A stretch of 64,000 nucleotides of DNA, from assembly GCF_000143885.2 (NCBI RefSeq), contig NC_018580.1, forward strand, positions 118,455 to 182,454. The letters run 5' to 3'. Positions 1-7,923 of the stretch are shown here, one piece after another. A program made the position numbers and the translations under genes. How positions within the stretch are numbered: the stretch's first letter is position 1; the number at the start of each line of letters is the position of its first letter. The notes below the pieces were generated by a model that was not told the DNA's origin, ran no database searches, and saw nothing but the letters and a program-made list of their open reading frames with translations. The DNA is from Gordonia sp. KTR9 (lineage in GTDB: Bacteria; Actinomycetota; Actinomycetes; Mycobacteriales; Mycobacteriaceae).

Positions 1-1
1 T

Positions 2-382
2 GCTGGCGAGAAGCGACTTGTGCGCGATGCAGCGCTGCGCCTCATCGGCGTCGGCTCGGATGATGACTATCGAATCGCCACCGCCCTCCAACTCGTTCAA
101 TCTGAGCTCGGCGACAGCATCGGCCTGTTGGCGCAAGGCAGCTGGACACTCCGAAGTCTGGCGGCCATCTTGTGGGCCGAATCGGCTGACATGCCGGACG
201 ACTTGGGGCGTGTACTGAGCCAAGATCGTGATGTTCGTGTCCGACGTGCGCTGGCACGTGCGTTGGCTGCGGCAGAACATCGGCAGGCCTCAAGCGCCCG
301 AGGCATTCTTCTACGCGACCCGCGGTGGTCCGTCCGCTCACTCGTGGATGCAACCGTACAGACAAGCGACAGTGAAGATTGA
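2..382 (+). CDS. C-terminal part of a HEAT-repeat-like protein (cut by window edge)
   Basis: The reading frame is open at the window edge and ends at a stop at 380-382, leaving 127 residues. A GTG at 20 could start a shorter product, but the frame runs on upstream, so this is probably the tail of a longer protein. The sequence shows helical segments with a recurring D-x-x-V-R-x-x-L/A pattern (for example around DRDVRVRRALARAL), which is typical of HEAT-like or armadillo-like scaffolds that bind proteins or nucleic acids. No catalytic motif is visible. The function cannot be assigned from the fragment. Confidence 0.55.
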   Translation, partial: AGEKRLVRDAALRLIGVGSDDDYRIATALQLVQSELGDSIGLLAQGSWTLRSLAAILWAESADMPDDLGRVLSQDRDVRVRRALARALAAAEHRQASSARGILLRDPRWSVRSLVDATVQTSDSED

Positions 383-627
383 CAGTGCATGCCGACACTC
401 GGTGAAGTTGTCGAAGTACCCCCCACGATTCTTGTCAATCTTCGCTGCATCTCGACACGATGATTGTCGAGATGTCGGCGAAGAGATCTGAGAACCAAGC
501 TTCGAAGAGTCCTCGCACGTCATTGGGTCAGAACTCGCCGAGGTTCAAGCTGCCGTCGATGGCGATGTAGCGGCCGATCAGACCTGCACTTTGCTCGTAC
601 TGGGATGGCTCGTCTGAGCAAACGCGT

Positions 628-756
628 CTAGCCGTACTCGGCAAACTTGAGACCGTGCAGGCTGTTGACCGGCTTCCGTGAGGGTGCGCCGAACTTGCGC
701 GCGACGGTGAGCCACCGCGGTTCGGTGAAGGCTTCGGTGTCTCCGAGGCGGCACGC
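628..756 (-). pseudogene. Possible C-terminal gene remnant in an otherwise gene-free stretch
   Basis: The stretch 383-954 has no convincing intact gene. On the minus strand, codons from about 756 down to the stop at 628 read like a real protein end (EPRWLTVARKFGAPSRKP, then an Asn-Ser-Leu-His-Gly run) with strong G/C at third positions, whereas the upstream continuation does not look coding. This could be the truncated tail of a gene lost when the AT-richer unit at 955-2962 arrived. I do not recognise the family, and chance coding bias in high-GC DNA is an alternative. Confidence 0.3.
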
Positions 757-954
757 TACCGCGCTATAAGTGACCGATGCACAGCAGTCCTTCGATCCCG
801 ATGTTGCGATCGAGTCGGCACACCTGATCCGAACGGAAGAGGTGGCGGCGTCCTCGGAAGACGTTGACGCGCAGTGGCTGGCCCGTGCTGACAAGGTAGC
901 GCTCACCCACCGGCGCTGCTATACACGCGGTAGTCGAAAGTGTAGGGGGCAATA

Positions 955-1425
955 ATGGCAGACCAGGATGTCGTACAAGAGATGGTTGAGGTCGACGTTG
1001 CCGACCTAGCCTCGGTCGAGGAACTCGCCGCAATCGAGGGTGTGACGATTGAACGAGTAGTTACTCGAGGGCTTGATCCCATCACAGGCACAACCTTGCT
1101 TCTCATAGGGACGACAGCCGCAGTCGGCGCAGTGGTCTATATGCTAGAGCGCCGAAAAGGCGGCCAAGTAATTGATCTTCGCCCGGGCGTTACCGATCTT
1201 CTTTACCGGGATAAGTCGTTGATGTATGGATTGGTCGTGATAATCACGGCAGATGGCAGCGTTTCGGTCGAAGTTAAGGAGCCAAAGGGGCTGCTGGGAC
1301 AAGTGGTCAGCGAACTTATCTCAGCGACAGCAGAGATCGCGGGGGACATCACAACAGAGGCCGTGGCCAAGAAGGTCAGCGAATCGCTCGGAAATGAGGT
1401 CAGCTTCAGAGTCGAGATGGGATAG
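955..1425 (+). CDS. Small single-span membrane protein upstream of a HEXXH protease
   Basis: This 156-residue protein starts at ATG 955 behind a good Shine-Dalgarno sequence (AGGGGG, 5 bases upstream). An acidic N-terminal segment of about 40 residues is followed by one hydrophobic span (about residues 44-64, GTTLLLIGTTAAVGAVVYML) ending in a positive ERRKGG stop-transfer. A C-terminal domain of mixed strands and an amphipathic helix follows. Third-position GC is lower than in most of the window, as in the next gene, which starts 49 bases downstream in the same direction. The pairing suggests a membrane-anchored partner or substrate of the predicted protease. I do not recognise the family. 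Confidence 0.7.
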   Translation: MADQDVVQEMVEVDVADLASVEELAAIEGVTIERVVTRGLDPITGTTLLLIGTTAAVGAVVYMLERRKGGQVIDLRPGVTDLLYRDKSLMYGLVVIITADGSVSVEVKEPKGLLGQVVSELISATAEIAGDITTEAVAKKVSESLGNEVSFRVEMG

Positions 1426-1474
1426 CGAGCCACGGAGCGTCACAGTATATTGCAAAGTTGCCAGAAAGTAGAAG

Positions 1475-2962
1475 ATGGGCGAATCTGAGCGATCAAGAGT
1501 CCCCGGCAAGAATCTCTATGAGACAGTTCTTAGGATCGAGCTCACGCGTCAAGGTATACCGCGGTCTGTGTTTGCAGAACTTGACGATTCTTTCGGGTCC
1601 ATCTTTGATTGGGGGATAATCGACGAGTCAAATATTCTGCGCGGCGATTATCCCCCAACGCTAAGTATGACGACTCTGCTCAATTCCTGGATGCTTGAAA
1701 TTTTGCAGGCGGCATGGGCACTGAAGGCGACGCATCCTGAGATCCCTATCGACCCAGAAGCCTGGATGTCGCGGGATCATTGTCAGATCTACTGCGGACT
1801 GTGGCCGGACAACACGGTCAACGCGAGATGTCAGAAGATCGGTGACGTAGCTCTGGTATTGGTGAATACCGGCTTGCTCAGATTGCTTCATCGTGTTAGC
1901 CGGATCGTCTGTGGCACTCTGGGATTTATCGATGAAAGCCATGAATACCACCCACCGAGCCTGAGTGATCAGGATGCCCGAGATTACTACAGGAAGGCAT
2001 TCACTGACAGTTTAGAACGAGGAAGTATCTCGGAACCAGCGTTTGAGCTTGCGCTCGAGAATGAACGAAGCGCGCTGAGATACTATTCATGGGGTTTACG
2101 GTTCGTTTTGGCGCACGAGTTGGCTCATATTCTGCTTGGCCACCTCACATTTCAATTTGCTCACGAATTTGCGCCTGGTTATGAGGCACCCGCGGATCTG
2201 GCTTCCCGTCTCGATGAACACAATGCAGACGTCTACTCGAGCATCCTCCAGCATATTTGCTTTGAGCAGCCCGACGATCGATCGTTCTTTGGTCAAATCT
2301 TTTTCTTTGAGATCTCCGATGCTCTTTGGATGCAGTCGCGGGGCCTTGGTTTGATAGCTCTGAATGATGACCGGCGTGTTGCACAGCTGCTCGAGCGACG
2401 GAGGGAAAGCCACCCCCATCCTGCAATGAGACGCGCGCAGTGCATCGAGGCCACCGCAAGAATTGCAGGAATCGATGAATTCCCACACTCTGACGGATTG
2501 ATAGAAACGTTCTCATTTCTCAGTGGCTACCAAGAGATAAATCGGGACCCAGTCAGCGTTGCGACGATTGTAAAGCATGCCGGAGAAGGGGACGCAGAGA
2601 CTTTTCTGCGGATATTCGTACCTGAGACGTTTCCAAATGGGTTGCGACGCCTGTCGCGCAAATTTTGGAACGAGTTCTCGACAAGCTTTGAGGAAGCACG
2701 CGGCCTTTTGTCCTTGGCCGCAGTGAGCTACCTGTCGCACGAGCAGACGCATCGTATGGCGATTTCGGAGCAGTCTCAATATGTGCTCACAAACGCATAT
2801 TCCGCCTTTCAAAGAGGTCAGATGATCGAGGCAGATGAGGATAGATACCGGCGAGCAGCTGAATTCATGGTGACTGTTAGATCCGCAATCCCCGAGTTAG
2901 AGAGGGTACTTCTGTTTGGTTTGCAGGTTTCCGCCTCTTACCCGGACGCACCTCAAGAATAA
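1475..2962 (+). CDS. Predicted HEXXH zinc metalloprotease
   Basis: This is a 495-residue protein. The motif HELAH lies near residues 214-218 inside a hydrophobic helix (LAHELAHILLGH), and about 40 residues later comes DEHNADVYS, which fits the glutamate/aspartate third-ligand helix of HEXXH zincins such as the M48, M78 and Lit (U49) groups. The rest is mostly alpha-helical with no signal peptide, so it is probably cytosolic or membrane-associated through the upstream partner. Base composition is AT-richer than the flanks, pointing to separate acquisition. A two-gene defence, toxin or stress-response unit with 955-1425 is an inference. The zincin fold is well supported, but the substrate is unknown. 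Confidence 0.7.
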   Translation: MGESERSRVPGKNLYETVLRIELTRQGIPRSVFAELDDSFGSIFDWGIIDESNILRGDYPPTLSMTTLLNSWMLEILQAAWALKATHPEIPIDPEAWMSRDHCQIYCGLWPDNTVNARCQKIGDVALVLVNTGLLRLLHRVSRIVCGTLGFIDESHEYHPPSLSDQDARDYYRKAFTDSLERGSISEPAFELALENERSALRYYSWGLRFVLAHELAHILLGHLTFQFAHEFAPGYEAPADLASRLDEHNADVYSSILQHICFEQPDDRSFFGQIFFFEISDALWMQSRGLGLIALNDDRRVAQLLERRRESHPHPAMRRAQCIEATARIAGIDEFPHSDGLIETFSFLSGYQEINRDPVSVATIVKHAGEGDAETFLRIFVPETFPNGLRRLSRKFWNEFSTSFEEARGLLSLAAVSYLSHEQTHRMAISEQSQYVLTNAYSAFQRGQMIEADEDRYRRAAEFMVTVRSAIPELERVLLFGLQVSASYPDAPQE

Positions 2963-3106
2963 TTGCCGTCGGTGATAGCACGTGACGTACGTGAGCACGC
3001 GCAGAGCACATGAACTTCACCGGATAGTATGGGGCCTTTCGATCCCCGGGCGGCTGGCGATGGCAGCATGTGGGAAGCCACCCCGGAGGGGGTTCTGGTC
3101 AGCCCG

Positions 3107-3586
3107 TCACTCGGGGGGTGAGCTGGTCACGCGACTGATTTGTGCGTCGCGAGCCATCTCTTCGAGAGCTGTCGTGTGCAATTCGCCCAGGGCTCGAGCT
3201 TGAGCGGGCTCGTCAAGGGTGTTCGGCAGGTTCAACAGCGAGCGCACGTCGTGCGGAGTGAAGCGTGCGACACCGTCGGCGTCGCAGTCTTTGTCGAAAA
3301 GTCCCAGTTCAGGAGTGAACCGAAACAGTCGTCCCATCCATTCGTACTTGGGGTCCTCCCAGCATTCCCAGGAGGCCCCCGGCGCGCGTTCTTGCAGGCT
3401 CGTGGCGATGTCCTCTGCCGAACCGCAACGGACTTCCGGGCCGAGATAGGTAGTACCAATCACCAGCACACCATCGGCGGCGTCTTCGCAGCCCAGGTCG
3501 TATGCGTCGATGATGTCAAGGATCTCGGAGACCTCGCTGGCAGGGCAGTGGGCAACACGTAGCTGAAAGCACGTTCGGTCGGCCAT
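3107..3586 (-). CDS. Hypothetical cytosolic protein, plasmid/phage type
   Basis: The 159-residue product starts at the ATG at 3586, chosen because AGGAG lies 9 bases upstream and an in-frame extension to 3769 is serine/arginine-rich and not protein-like. The protein is acidic, with no signal peptide or membrane span. Residues 20-60 look like an alpha/beta unit (SEILDIIDAYDLGCEDAADG) and the C-terminal third is helical. Nothing catalytic is visible. It is convergent with the HEXXH gene, and the intervening 144 bases (2963-3106) show no feature. I do not recognise the family. Confidence 0.65.
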   Translation of the reverse strand: MADRTCFQLRVAHCPASEVSEILDIIDAYDLGCEDAADGVLVIGTTYLGPEVRCGSAEDIATSLQERAPGASWECWEDPKYEWMGRLFRFTPELGLFDKDCDADGVARFTPHDVRSLLNLPNTLDEPAQARALGELHTTALEEMARDAQISRVTSSPPE

Positions 3587-3879
3587 GGCGTTCTTCTCCT
3601 TCAGGTGGGTTCGGATGTCAGATCTGCTGACTACTAGGGCGTGGTCAGCGGTAGAGCGAGATGATCTAACCGATGCGCTGGTCACCGTGCGCTCGCTACG
3701 CGAGCGCGAGAAGTCTCGGAGCAGTGGGTGTGAGGTGGCCGAGAACCGGCCCGATAGCGGCGCGGCCAATGATTCACCGAAGGCGCCCGAGGAAGGACGC
3801 GACAGAGCGTTCCAGATTGCTCGTGGGCGATCTCACCCTCCGAGCATTAGTCGAGTTCGTCAACTGTTGAACAGACTAG

Positions 3880-3913
3880 AAACGCCGCCCCGTAGGTGTA
3901 CGGGGCGGCGTTT
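3880..3913. terminator. Strong hairpin terminator, 13-bp perfect stem
   Basis: The arms 3880-3892 and 3901-3913 are perfect complements (aaacgccgccccg) around an 8-base loop. The hairpin sits 13 bases beyond the stop of the secreted-protein gene at 3926. The stretch from here to the next start at 3586 has no gene. Confidence 0.75.
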
Positions 3914-3925
3914 CGGGTGAGAGGG

Positions 3926-4276
3926 TCAGCGGCGTGGAGTGAGGGTGCTGTGGCCGATGACGACAGGGCCGAAGAAGGTGCGGCCATTCAGGAAGTACCG
4001 CTGCCCCTGACCCGAGTCGATGTAGCCGCTGCGCGGCGTGTTGTGGATTCTGTAGTGGATCGGGCCGGTCGGTCCGTAGACGGTCAGCACCTTGCCCCGA
4101 ACGGTGGCCGGCGCGGACGACGGAATGCCGAACGACGTCGTCGTGAAGGTGTATTTGCCCGGGTTGACTGCAGCAGAAGCGACGGGAGCGGTGGCGCTCA
4201 CTCCGACGGCGGCCGCGAACGTCGTGACGACGGCGGCTGCTCCCACAGCGATACGGCGCTGGAGTTTGTTCTTCAT
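3926..4276 (-). CDS. Small secreted protein with Sec signal peptide
   Basis: This 116-residue precursor starts at ATG 4276 behind GGGAGGA. The N-terminus has basic residues (MKNKLQRR), a hydrophobic core (VGAAAVVTTFAAAVGVSA) and a likely signal-peptidase I site after PVASA-A near residue 36. The mature part of about 80 residues is beta-rich (YTFTTTSFGIPSSAP), without cysteines or a recognisable domain, and ends TLTPRR. It is monocistronic, with its own terminator. It resembles the small exported proteins often carried by Gordonia and Mycobacterium plasmids and phages, but no function can be assigned. Confidence 0.7.
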   Translation of the reverse strand: MKNKLQRRIAVGAAAVVTTFAAAVGVSATAPVASAAVNPGKYTFTTTSFGIPSSAPATVRGKVLTVYGPTGPIHYRIHNTPRSGYIDSGQGQRYFLNGRTFFGPVVIGHSTLTPRR

Positions 4277-4414
4277 GACGTTGGTGTCCTCCCGACATCC
4301 CGCGTCGCCGAATGGCGACGACTTTTGTAACGAGATTATACGGAAGTTCTGGCATGTCGGAGCCGGGGAACGGCGCAGTTCAACGTCGGTACTGTTACGT
4401 GACGGCGAAAAGAC

Positions 4415-4442
4415 AAGAGCCGCGGCAATTGCCGCGGCTCTT
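4415..4442. terminator. 28-base palindromic terminator
   Basis: The palindrome aagagccgcggc-aatt-gccgcggctctt lies 2 bases beyond the stop codon of the toxin gene at 4445. It is perfectly symmetrical and is well placed to end the toxin-antitoxin transcript. Confidence 0.75.
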
Positions 4443-4444
4443 GG

Positions 4445-4948
4445 TCACCCACCGAACTCGGGGGAGTCCTTCTTCGAGGGGCCGGAAGGTTGTCTGTCTG
4501 ATAACGAGGCGACTTTCGCAGCAATTTCGGTGCGCTCCGACTCGAGGAGCTCCTCAAGACTGACGCCGGCAGGACGGCCAAGGCGCTGTCCAGCTAGGTG
4601 GTAGACCGAGCCGAGCTCCCGAGTGCCTAGCTGGATGACCTGTCGGACAGGCCGACCGCAGGGTTCGCCCGCTGGCAACTCACGCCATACCAGCCGGTAC
4701 TTGGGCCTGTCGTTGGGATCGGTCTGTATGTAGACCTTGTTGCAGTCGGACAAATCCGGGTAGGTGCTCATCTGATCGAGTCGGCGCTCGGGGATCGTGC
4801 CATCACGGATGGCCTCCAGAGCGTTCAACGTGACCATGAGTAGGCGACGCGACTCGCCTGTCGGGTTGCGACCTGCGTCTGCCGCGAGACTCTGTAGGTC
4901 TCGTTCAAACTCCGGATGCAGAGACAGGTCGTACGGCGCACCCGCCAT
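4445..4948 (-). CDS. RelE/ParE-like toxin of a type II toxin-antitoxin pair
   Basis: This 167-residue protein begins YDLSLHPEFERDLQSL, the usual first strand and helix of RelE/ParE-superfamily toxins, followed by a basic central sheet (PKYRLVWRELPAG, then VRQVIQLGTRELGSVYHLAG). It is longer than typical RelE (about 90 residues) because of inserts and a helical C-terminal tail. Its start lies 2 bases after the stop of the upstream gene, which encodes a Phd/YefM-like protein, giving the usual antitoxin-first order. RelE-type toxins cleave mRNA at the ribosome and ParE-type toxins poison gyrase; the sequence does not decide between them. Confidence 0.6.
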   Translation of the reverse strand: MAGAPYDLSLHPEFERDLQSLAADAGRNPTGESRRLLMVTLNALEAIRDGTIPERRLDQMSTYPDLSDCNKVYIQTDPNDRPKYRLVWRELPAGEPCGRPVRQVIQLGTRELGSVYHLAGQRLGRPAGVSLEELLESERTEIAAKVASLSDRQPSGPSKKDSPEFGG

Positions 4949-4950
4949 GC

Positions 4951-5310
4951 TCAGTCCTTATCGGCGCTGGAGCGCCGGCTTGCCCACTGCTCACCGAGTG
5001 GGCCAAGAGACCTTGCGAAAGCGTCGAGATCGGTCTCCTCGATCTCTGTCGTATCGGCGTTGTGAAGCCGGTGGTGAAGCTCGGAGTAGAACGAGTCCTC
5101 CGCGTCCAGGGCCCGGCTGTCGTACTCACGCAGCCGAAGGAGATCGGCGATCGGGATCAAGGCTGCTACGGGTTGACCGGACGCACCGATGACCATCGGT
5201 TCGGGGAGACCTTCGGCGAAACGTGCAATCATTCGAAGGACCAGGCCGGGCGCTTGCTCCAGGGGAATGAGATTGAAGGAACCGTCGTTCTGGTTGTTGG
5301 TGTCGGGCAT
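4951..5310 (-). CDS. Phd/YefM-like antitoxin
   Basis: The 119-residue product starts at ATG 5310 (AAAGGA 7 bases upstream); an in-frame upstream extension to 5391 would overlap the methyltransferase gene and is unlikely. Residues 40-60 contain VIGASGQPVAALIPIADLL, which matches the strand-turn-strand plus helix of Phd/YefM antitoxins (usually grouped as x-x-x-G-x-P-x-A-x-L-x-x). The acidic C-terminus would wrap the toxin. It is coupled to the toxin gene downstream. As with other modules it is expected to repress its own promoter, but no clear operator is visible between 5311 and 5387. Confidence 0.6.
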   Translation of the reverse strand: MPDTNNQNDGSFNLIPLEQAPGLVLRMIARFAEGLPEPMVIGASGQPVAALIPIADLLRLREYDSRALDAEDSFYSELHHRLHNADTTEIEETDLDAFARSLGPLGEQWASRRSSADKD

Positions 5311-5387
5311 GGTGTTCCTTTCTGGATAGAGGAAGCCTGGGCGTTCCTCGAACGAGGCTTCTATGAATGCAGGCACTTCACTGCGGG

Positions 5388-6056
5388 TCATCTCACCGGC
5401 TCCGACGCCCTGAACATGGCGACCCGGTTTCTACGCTCGACCTCCACGTTCTTGAAGTGTTCCCGAAGGTCTTGTCGCAGACCTTGTTCGGTGTCGCGCC
5501 TGTTGCCAAACACTCCAAGTGCATTACAGCCCCGCATGAGCGCACGGCCGAGATAGTTGTGTTGGGCCTCGCCCAGAACCGTTGCACCGAAGAGCGTCCC
5601 GCGGTCATCGGTCAGATGAGCCAGGTTCGCGATTGCTTCTCGCTTGCTGTCGCGATCGTCTGGCAAACAGTGCAGAACGTAGTTTGCCGCGACCGAACGG
5701 AACCGACGGTTTGGAAGCGACGTGCGTACGAGGATGTCGGCCACATGAGAGGTTGGACTCGAGGAGCTCAACCTTTTGGCGACGTATTCGAGCGCGGAAG
5801 GATTCGGATCGATCAAGTTCAGATCAGTCCACGTGGTAGTCCGCTGCTCAGCGGCGAGAAAATACCCCGAGCCGACTCCGACTTCGACGTGGTTCGCACT
5901 GATGTTCTTCCGATACATCGCGCGCAGTTCGTCAGCGGTACAGCCCCACGCGTACGGAGACGTGAACCGCAAGACGAAATAGTCGTATAAGCGCAGGTTG
6001 ATGCCGCGATATGCGGCTGCGCTACGGGGGAGAGATACAGGATCAGAAACCGGCAC
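5388..6056 (-). CDS. Class I SAM-dependent methyltransferase
   Basis: The product is 222 residues if it starts at the GTG at 6056; an ATG at 6167 would add 37 residues, but that start has no ribosome site and lies inside an operator-like palindrome. Motif I of Rossmann methyltransferases is clear (HVEVGVGSGYFL), followed by the acidic end of strand 2 (LNLIDPNPSALEYV) and a motif IV/post-IV region (VAANYVLHCLPDD). The N-terminus LRLYDYFVLRF is typical of small-molecule methyltransferases in mycobacteria. The substrate is unknown. A TetR-type operator lies about 100 bases upstream, so it may respond to a small ligand. Confidence 0.7.
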   Translation of the reverse strand: MPVSDPVSLPRSAAAYRGINLRLYDYFVLRFTSPYAWGCTADELRAMYRKNISANHVEVGVGSGYFLAAEQRTTTWTDLNLIDPNPSALEYVAKRLSSSSPTSHVADILVRTSLPNRRFRSVAANYVLHCLPDDRDSKREAIANLAHLTDDRGTLFGATVLGEAQHNYLGRALMRGCNALGVFGNRRDTEQGLRQDLREHFKNVEVERRNRVAMFRASEPVR

Positions 6057-6156
6057 GACACTCTTTTCGGCAGCAGGAAACGATGAAGCAGGTACGAGCC
6101 CAAAAGGCTCTCTACTTCCTTCGCTCCCACCAAGCGGGGTCGTCAACCGGGCGGAA

Positions 6157-6178
6157 TCTACCAACATTCGTTGGTAGA
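6157..6178. promoter_or_regulatory. TetR-type operator palindrome
   Basis: The arms tctaccaac (6157-6165) and gttggtaga (6170-6178) are perfect complements around attc. This is the common shape of TetR/AcrR-family operators in actinobacteria (ACCAAC-n4-GTTGGT). It lies upstream of the methyltransferase. No tetR gene is next to it, so the regulator must act from elsewhere. Confidence 0.55.
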
Positions 6179-6213
6179 GCGTGTGCGACCCTACCGGCGG
6201 TCGGCCGTGAGCG

Positions 6214-7245
6214 TCAACTCGGACTTGTCGGACGAATCGAGACAGTGGCGGCTAGTTTTGTCGCACCGGATAGCCGCGAGGCATTGACGTCATAGCAGCG
6301 GAATGTCCCGCTGGTGGTCAGCAGGCTGAGACGTCCAGACGTCGTTTCTGCGCCGGACAAGATGTCGCGCACCATCCCCGCTGCCACTCCCTTGCTGGAC
6401 TCATGAGGGACTGCCTTGTGGGTGTCAGGATCAATGAGGATCTCGGGTGGCCTCTTCCCCATGATCCCGACGACCGCGATCGGCCACCAGTACGCCGTGA
6501 CAACCCACACGCCGTCGGCGGCCACTGCCCGGGCTGCCGCCGCGGCCGGTGAATCCACGGGCGGCGCCGAGGCCGTCACATCCCATGTCACCCCACGCCA
6601 CTCCTTGCGGTCCTCGTTCACCACCACCTGGGTCATTGCGCGAAACGCGTAACGCTCGTCTTCCCGCAGTACTGTCGGCCGCAATTCGATCTGCTCGCCA
6701 TCGCGCGGACTGAGGATCATGTGCGCGACGCGGTCAATGTCGATGTCATCCATCGCCATCAGCCCGGTGATCGTCTCGAACTCGTACTCGACGCCGTCGA
6801 CCAGGTCTAGGCCGTAGAGGTCGCCTACCCCTGGGCCGTACATCGCTACGGGCGGGCTCGAGGCGATGTTCCAGCTCCAACCGGCGCTCATTGGAGGGGA
6901 CGTCGGGACTTCGCCCTCGTGCCCAGTCCACAGCCAGACCGCGAATACCTCGCCACGACCCGACAGCACCGGAGAGCCGATGCTGAGGTAGCGCTGACCT
7001 CGTACGGGGATAGCTTCACTGACGACGGGGCGCTGCTCCGCAATGGCGCGGCGTACCGTTCGACGCGCGAGATCGACCAGCGGTTTGCGCGGTTTCCCTA
7101 GAGCTCTGTGCAGCTGTTGCCCGTAGACTGACTCGCCATTCCCTGTCACGATGATCTCGTCCGGCGCGCGACTAGTCGTCATCACGCGGTCAATCTCGCC
7201 ACGAAACGTCGTGACCAGCAACCATTCAGGTGTCGGCATATCCAT
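6214..7245 (-). CDS. GAF/PAS-like sensory protein of mycobacterial type
   Basis: This 343-residue protein has its likely start at ATG 7245, 12 bases after the previous gene. The N-terminal part (residues 1-120) reads like a GAF-type sensor domain (YLSIGSPVLSGRGEVFAVWL). A central part (about 125-230) begins with WSWNIASSPP and has a PAS-like order of strands and helices. The C-terminal part has a helical linker rich in alanine and then a beta-rich domain. There is no kinase, cyclase or DNA-binding motif. Related paired GAF/PAS proteins (DUF5593/DUF5628-like) occur in mycobacteria and are of unknown role. This assignment is by overall look and is tentative. Confidence 0.5.
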   Translation of the reverse strand: MDMPTPEWLLVTTFRGEIDRVMTTSRAPDEIIVTGNGESVYGQQLHRALGKPRKPLVDLARRTVRRAIAEQRPVVSEAIPVRGQRYLSIGSPVLSGRGEVFAVWLWTGHEGEVPTSPPMSAGWSWNIASSPPVAMYGPGVGDLYGLDLVDGVEYEFETITGLMAMDDIDIDRVAHMILSPRDGEQIELRPTVLREDERYAFRAMTQVVVNEDRKEWRGVTWDVTASAPPVDSPAAAAARAVAADGVWVVTAYWWPIAVVGIMGKRPPEILIDPDTHKAVPHESSKGVAAGMVRDILSGAETTSGRLSLLTTSGTFRCYDVNASRLSGATKLAATVSIRPTSPS

Positions 7246-7256
7246 TGGAACAGCCG

Positions 7257-7694
7257 CTAGTTGCCAGACGACGCGGCGCGCGCCGTTGCGACGATGAAAG
7301 CATGATCTGTGTCGAACGGGCCGCCGAACGCTTCGCGTCTGCTGGCAGCTTCGGGACTCAGCGGAGGGATTGCACGCAGCTCGTCCTGTCGTGCGAACTC
7401 GGTCATCACAGCAGAGAACGATCCTGGCTGCATTGACCGGTCGAACACCAGTTCGCGAGTTCGACCGACCATCTTCCAAACCCTGACCTGCAGATTCGCT
7501 TCAGGAAACGTCGGCTGATTCTCAGCGAGCGCAAGGGCAGCCTGTACCGCACAGTGACCCTGATTCTTCGCGCCCAGGACGGTGACTGAGGTTTGCGGAT
7601 CAGACGGCCCCACTGGCACATCGAGGCGGACAACGAACTCCTCGGCATGGTGCTCGATCTGCTTCACTGCCAGTTCGGACACGACGTCTGTCAT
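7257..7694 (-). CDS. Hypothetical protein, first gene of a two-gene unit
   Basis: This 145-residue, mostly alpha/beta protein starts at ATG 7694. It contains QTSVTVLGAKNQGHCAVQAAL in the first half, a strand and helix, and a proline-containing tail ending ARAASSGN. There is no signal peptide, membrane span or cysteine motif. It is followed after 11 bases by the GAF/PAS-like gene, so the two are probably co-transcribed. The stretch 7695-7923 upstream holds only the terminator of the helicase gene and a probable promoter. I do not recognise the family. Confidence 0.6.
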   Translation of the reverse strand: MTDVVSELAVKQIEHHAEEFVVRLDVPVGPSDPQTSVTVLGAKNQGHCAVQAALALAENQPTFPEANLQVRVWKMVGRTRELVFDRSMQPGSFSAVMTEFARQDELRAIPPLSPEAASRREAFGGPFDTDHAFIVATARAASSGN

Positions 7695-7864
7695 ACGACC
7701 CCCTATGAGCGATGTGTGCTGGTCCGACTACGGAACCGACGCAATCCTAGATGGTACTTCGTTGCAAAATGCTGGTCAGAGATGGTGCGAGTCGTGCTGG
7801 TGACGGCGGTCGTCTCGATTATCGAGTTCGACAACACTGCAGGAGCCGAGCTTGAGCAGTCGAA

Positions 7865-7903
7865 GCAGCAGCCCCGGACCTACTGGAGATCCGGGGCTGC
7901 TGC
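7865..7903. terminator. Hairpin terminator, 14-bp perfect stem
   Basis: The arms 7865-7878 (gcagcagccccgga) and 7890-7903 are perfect complements. The hairpin lies 20 bases beyond the stop of the UvrD-like gene on the minus strand. Confidence 0.75.
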
Positions 7904-7923
7904 ACACGAGAATGGCCAGAGGG

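Noticed and set aside
2982..3203. Short rightward frame after the protease gene
   Set aside because: It has no ribosome site and an Arg/Ser/Cys-rich product, and it overlaps the well-supported leftward gene at 3107-3586.
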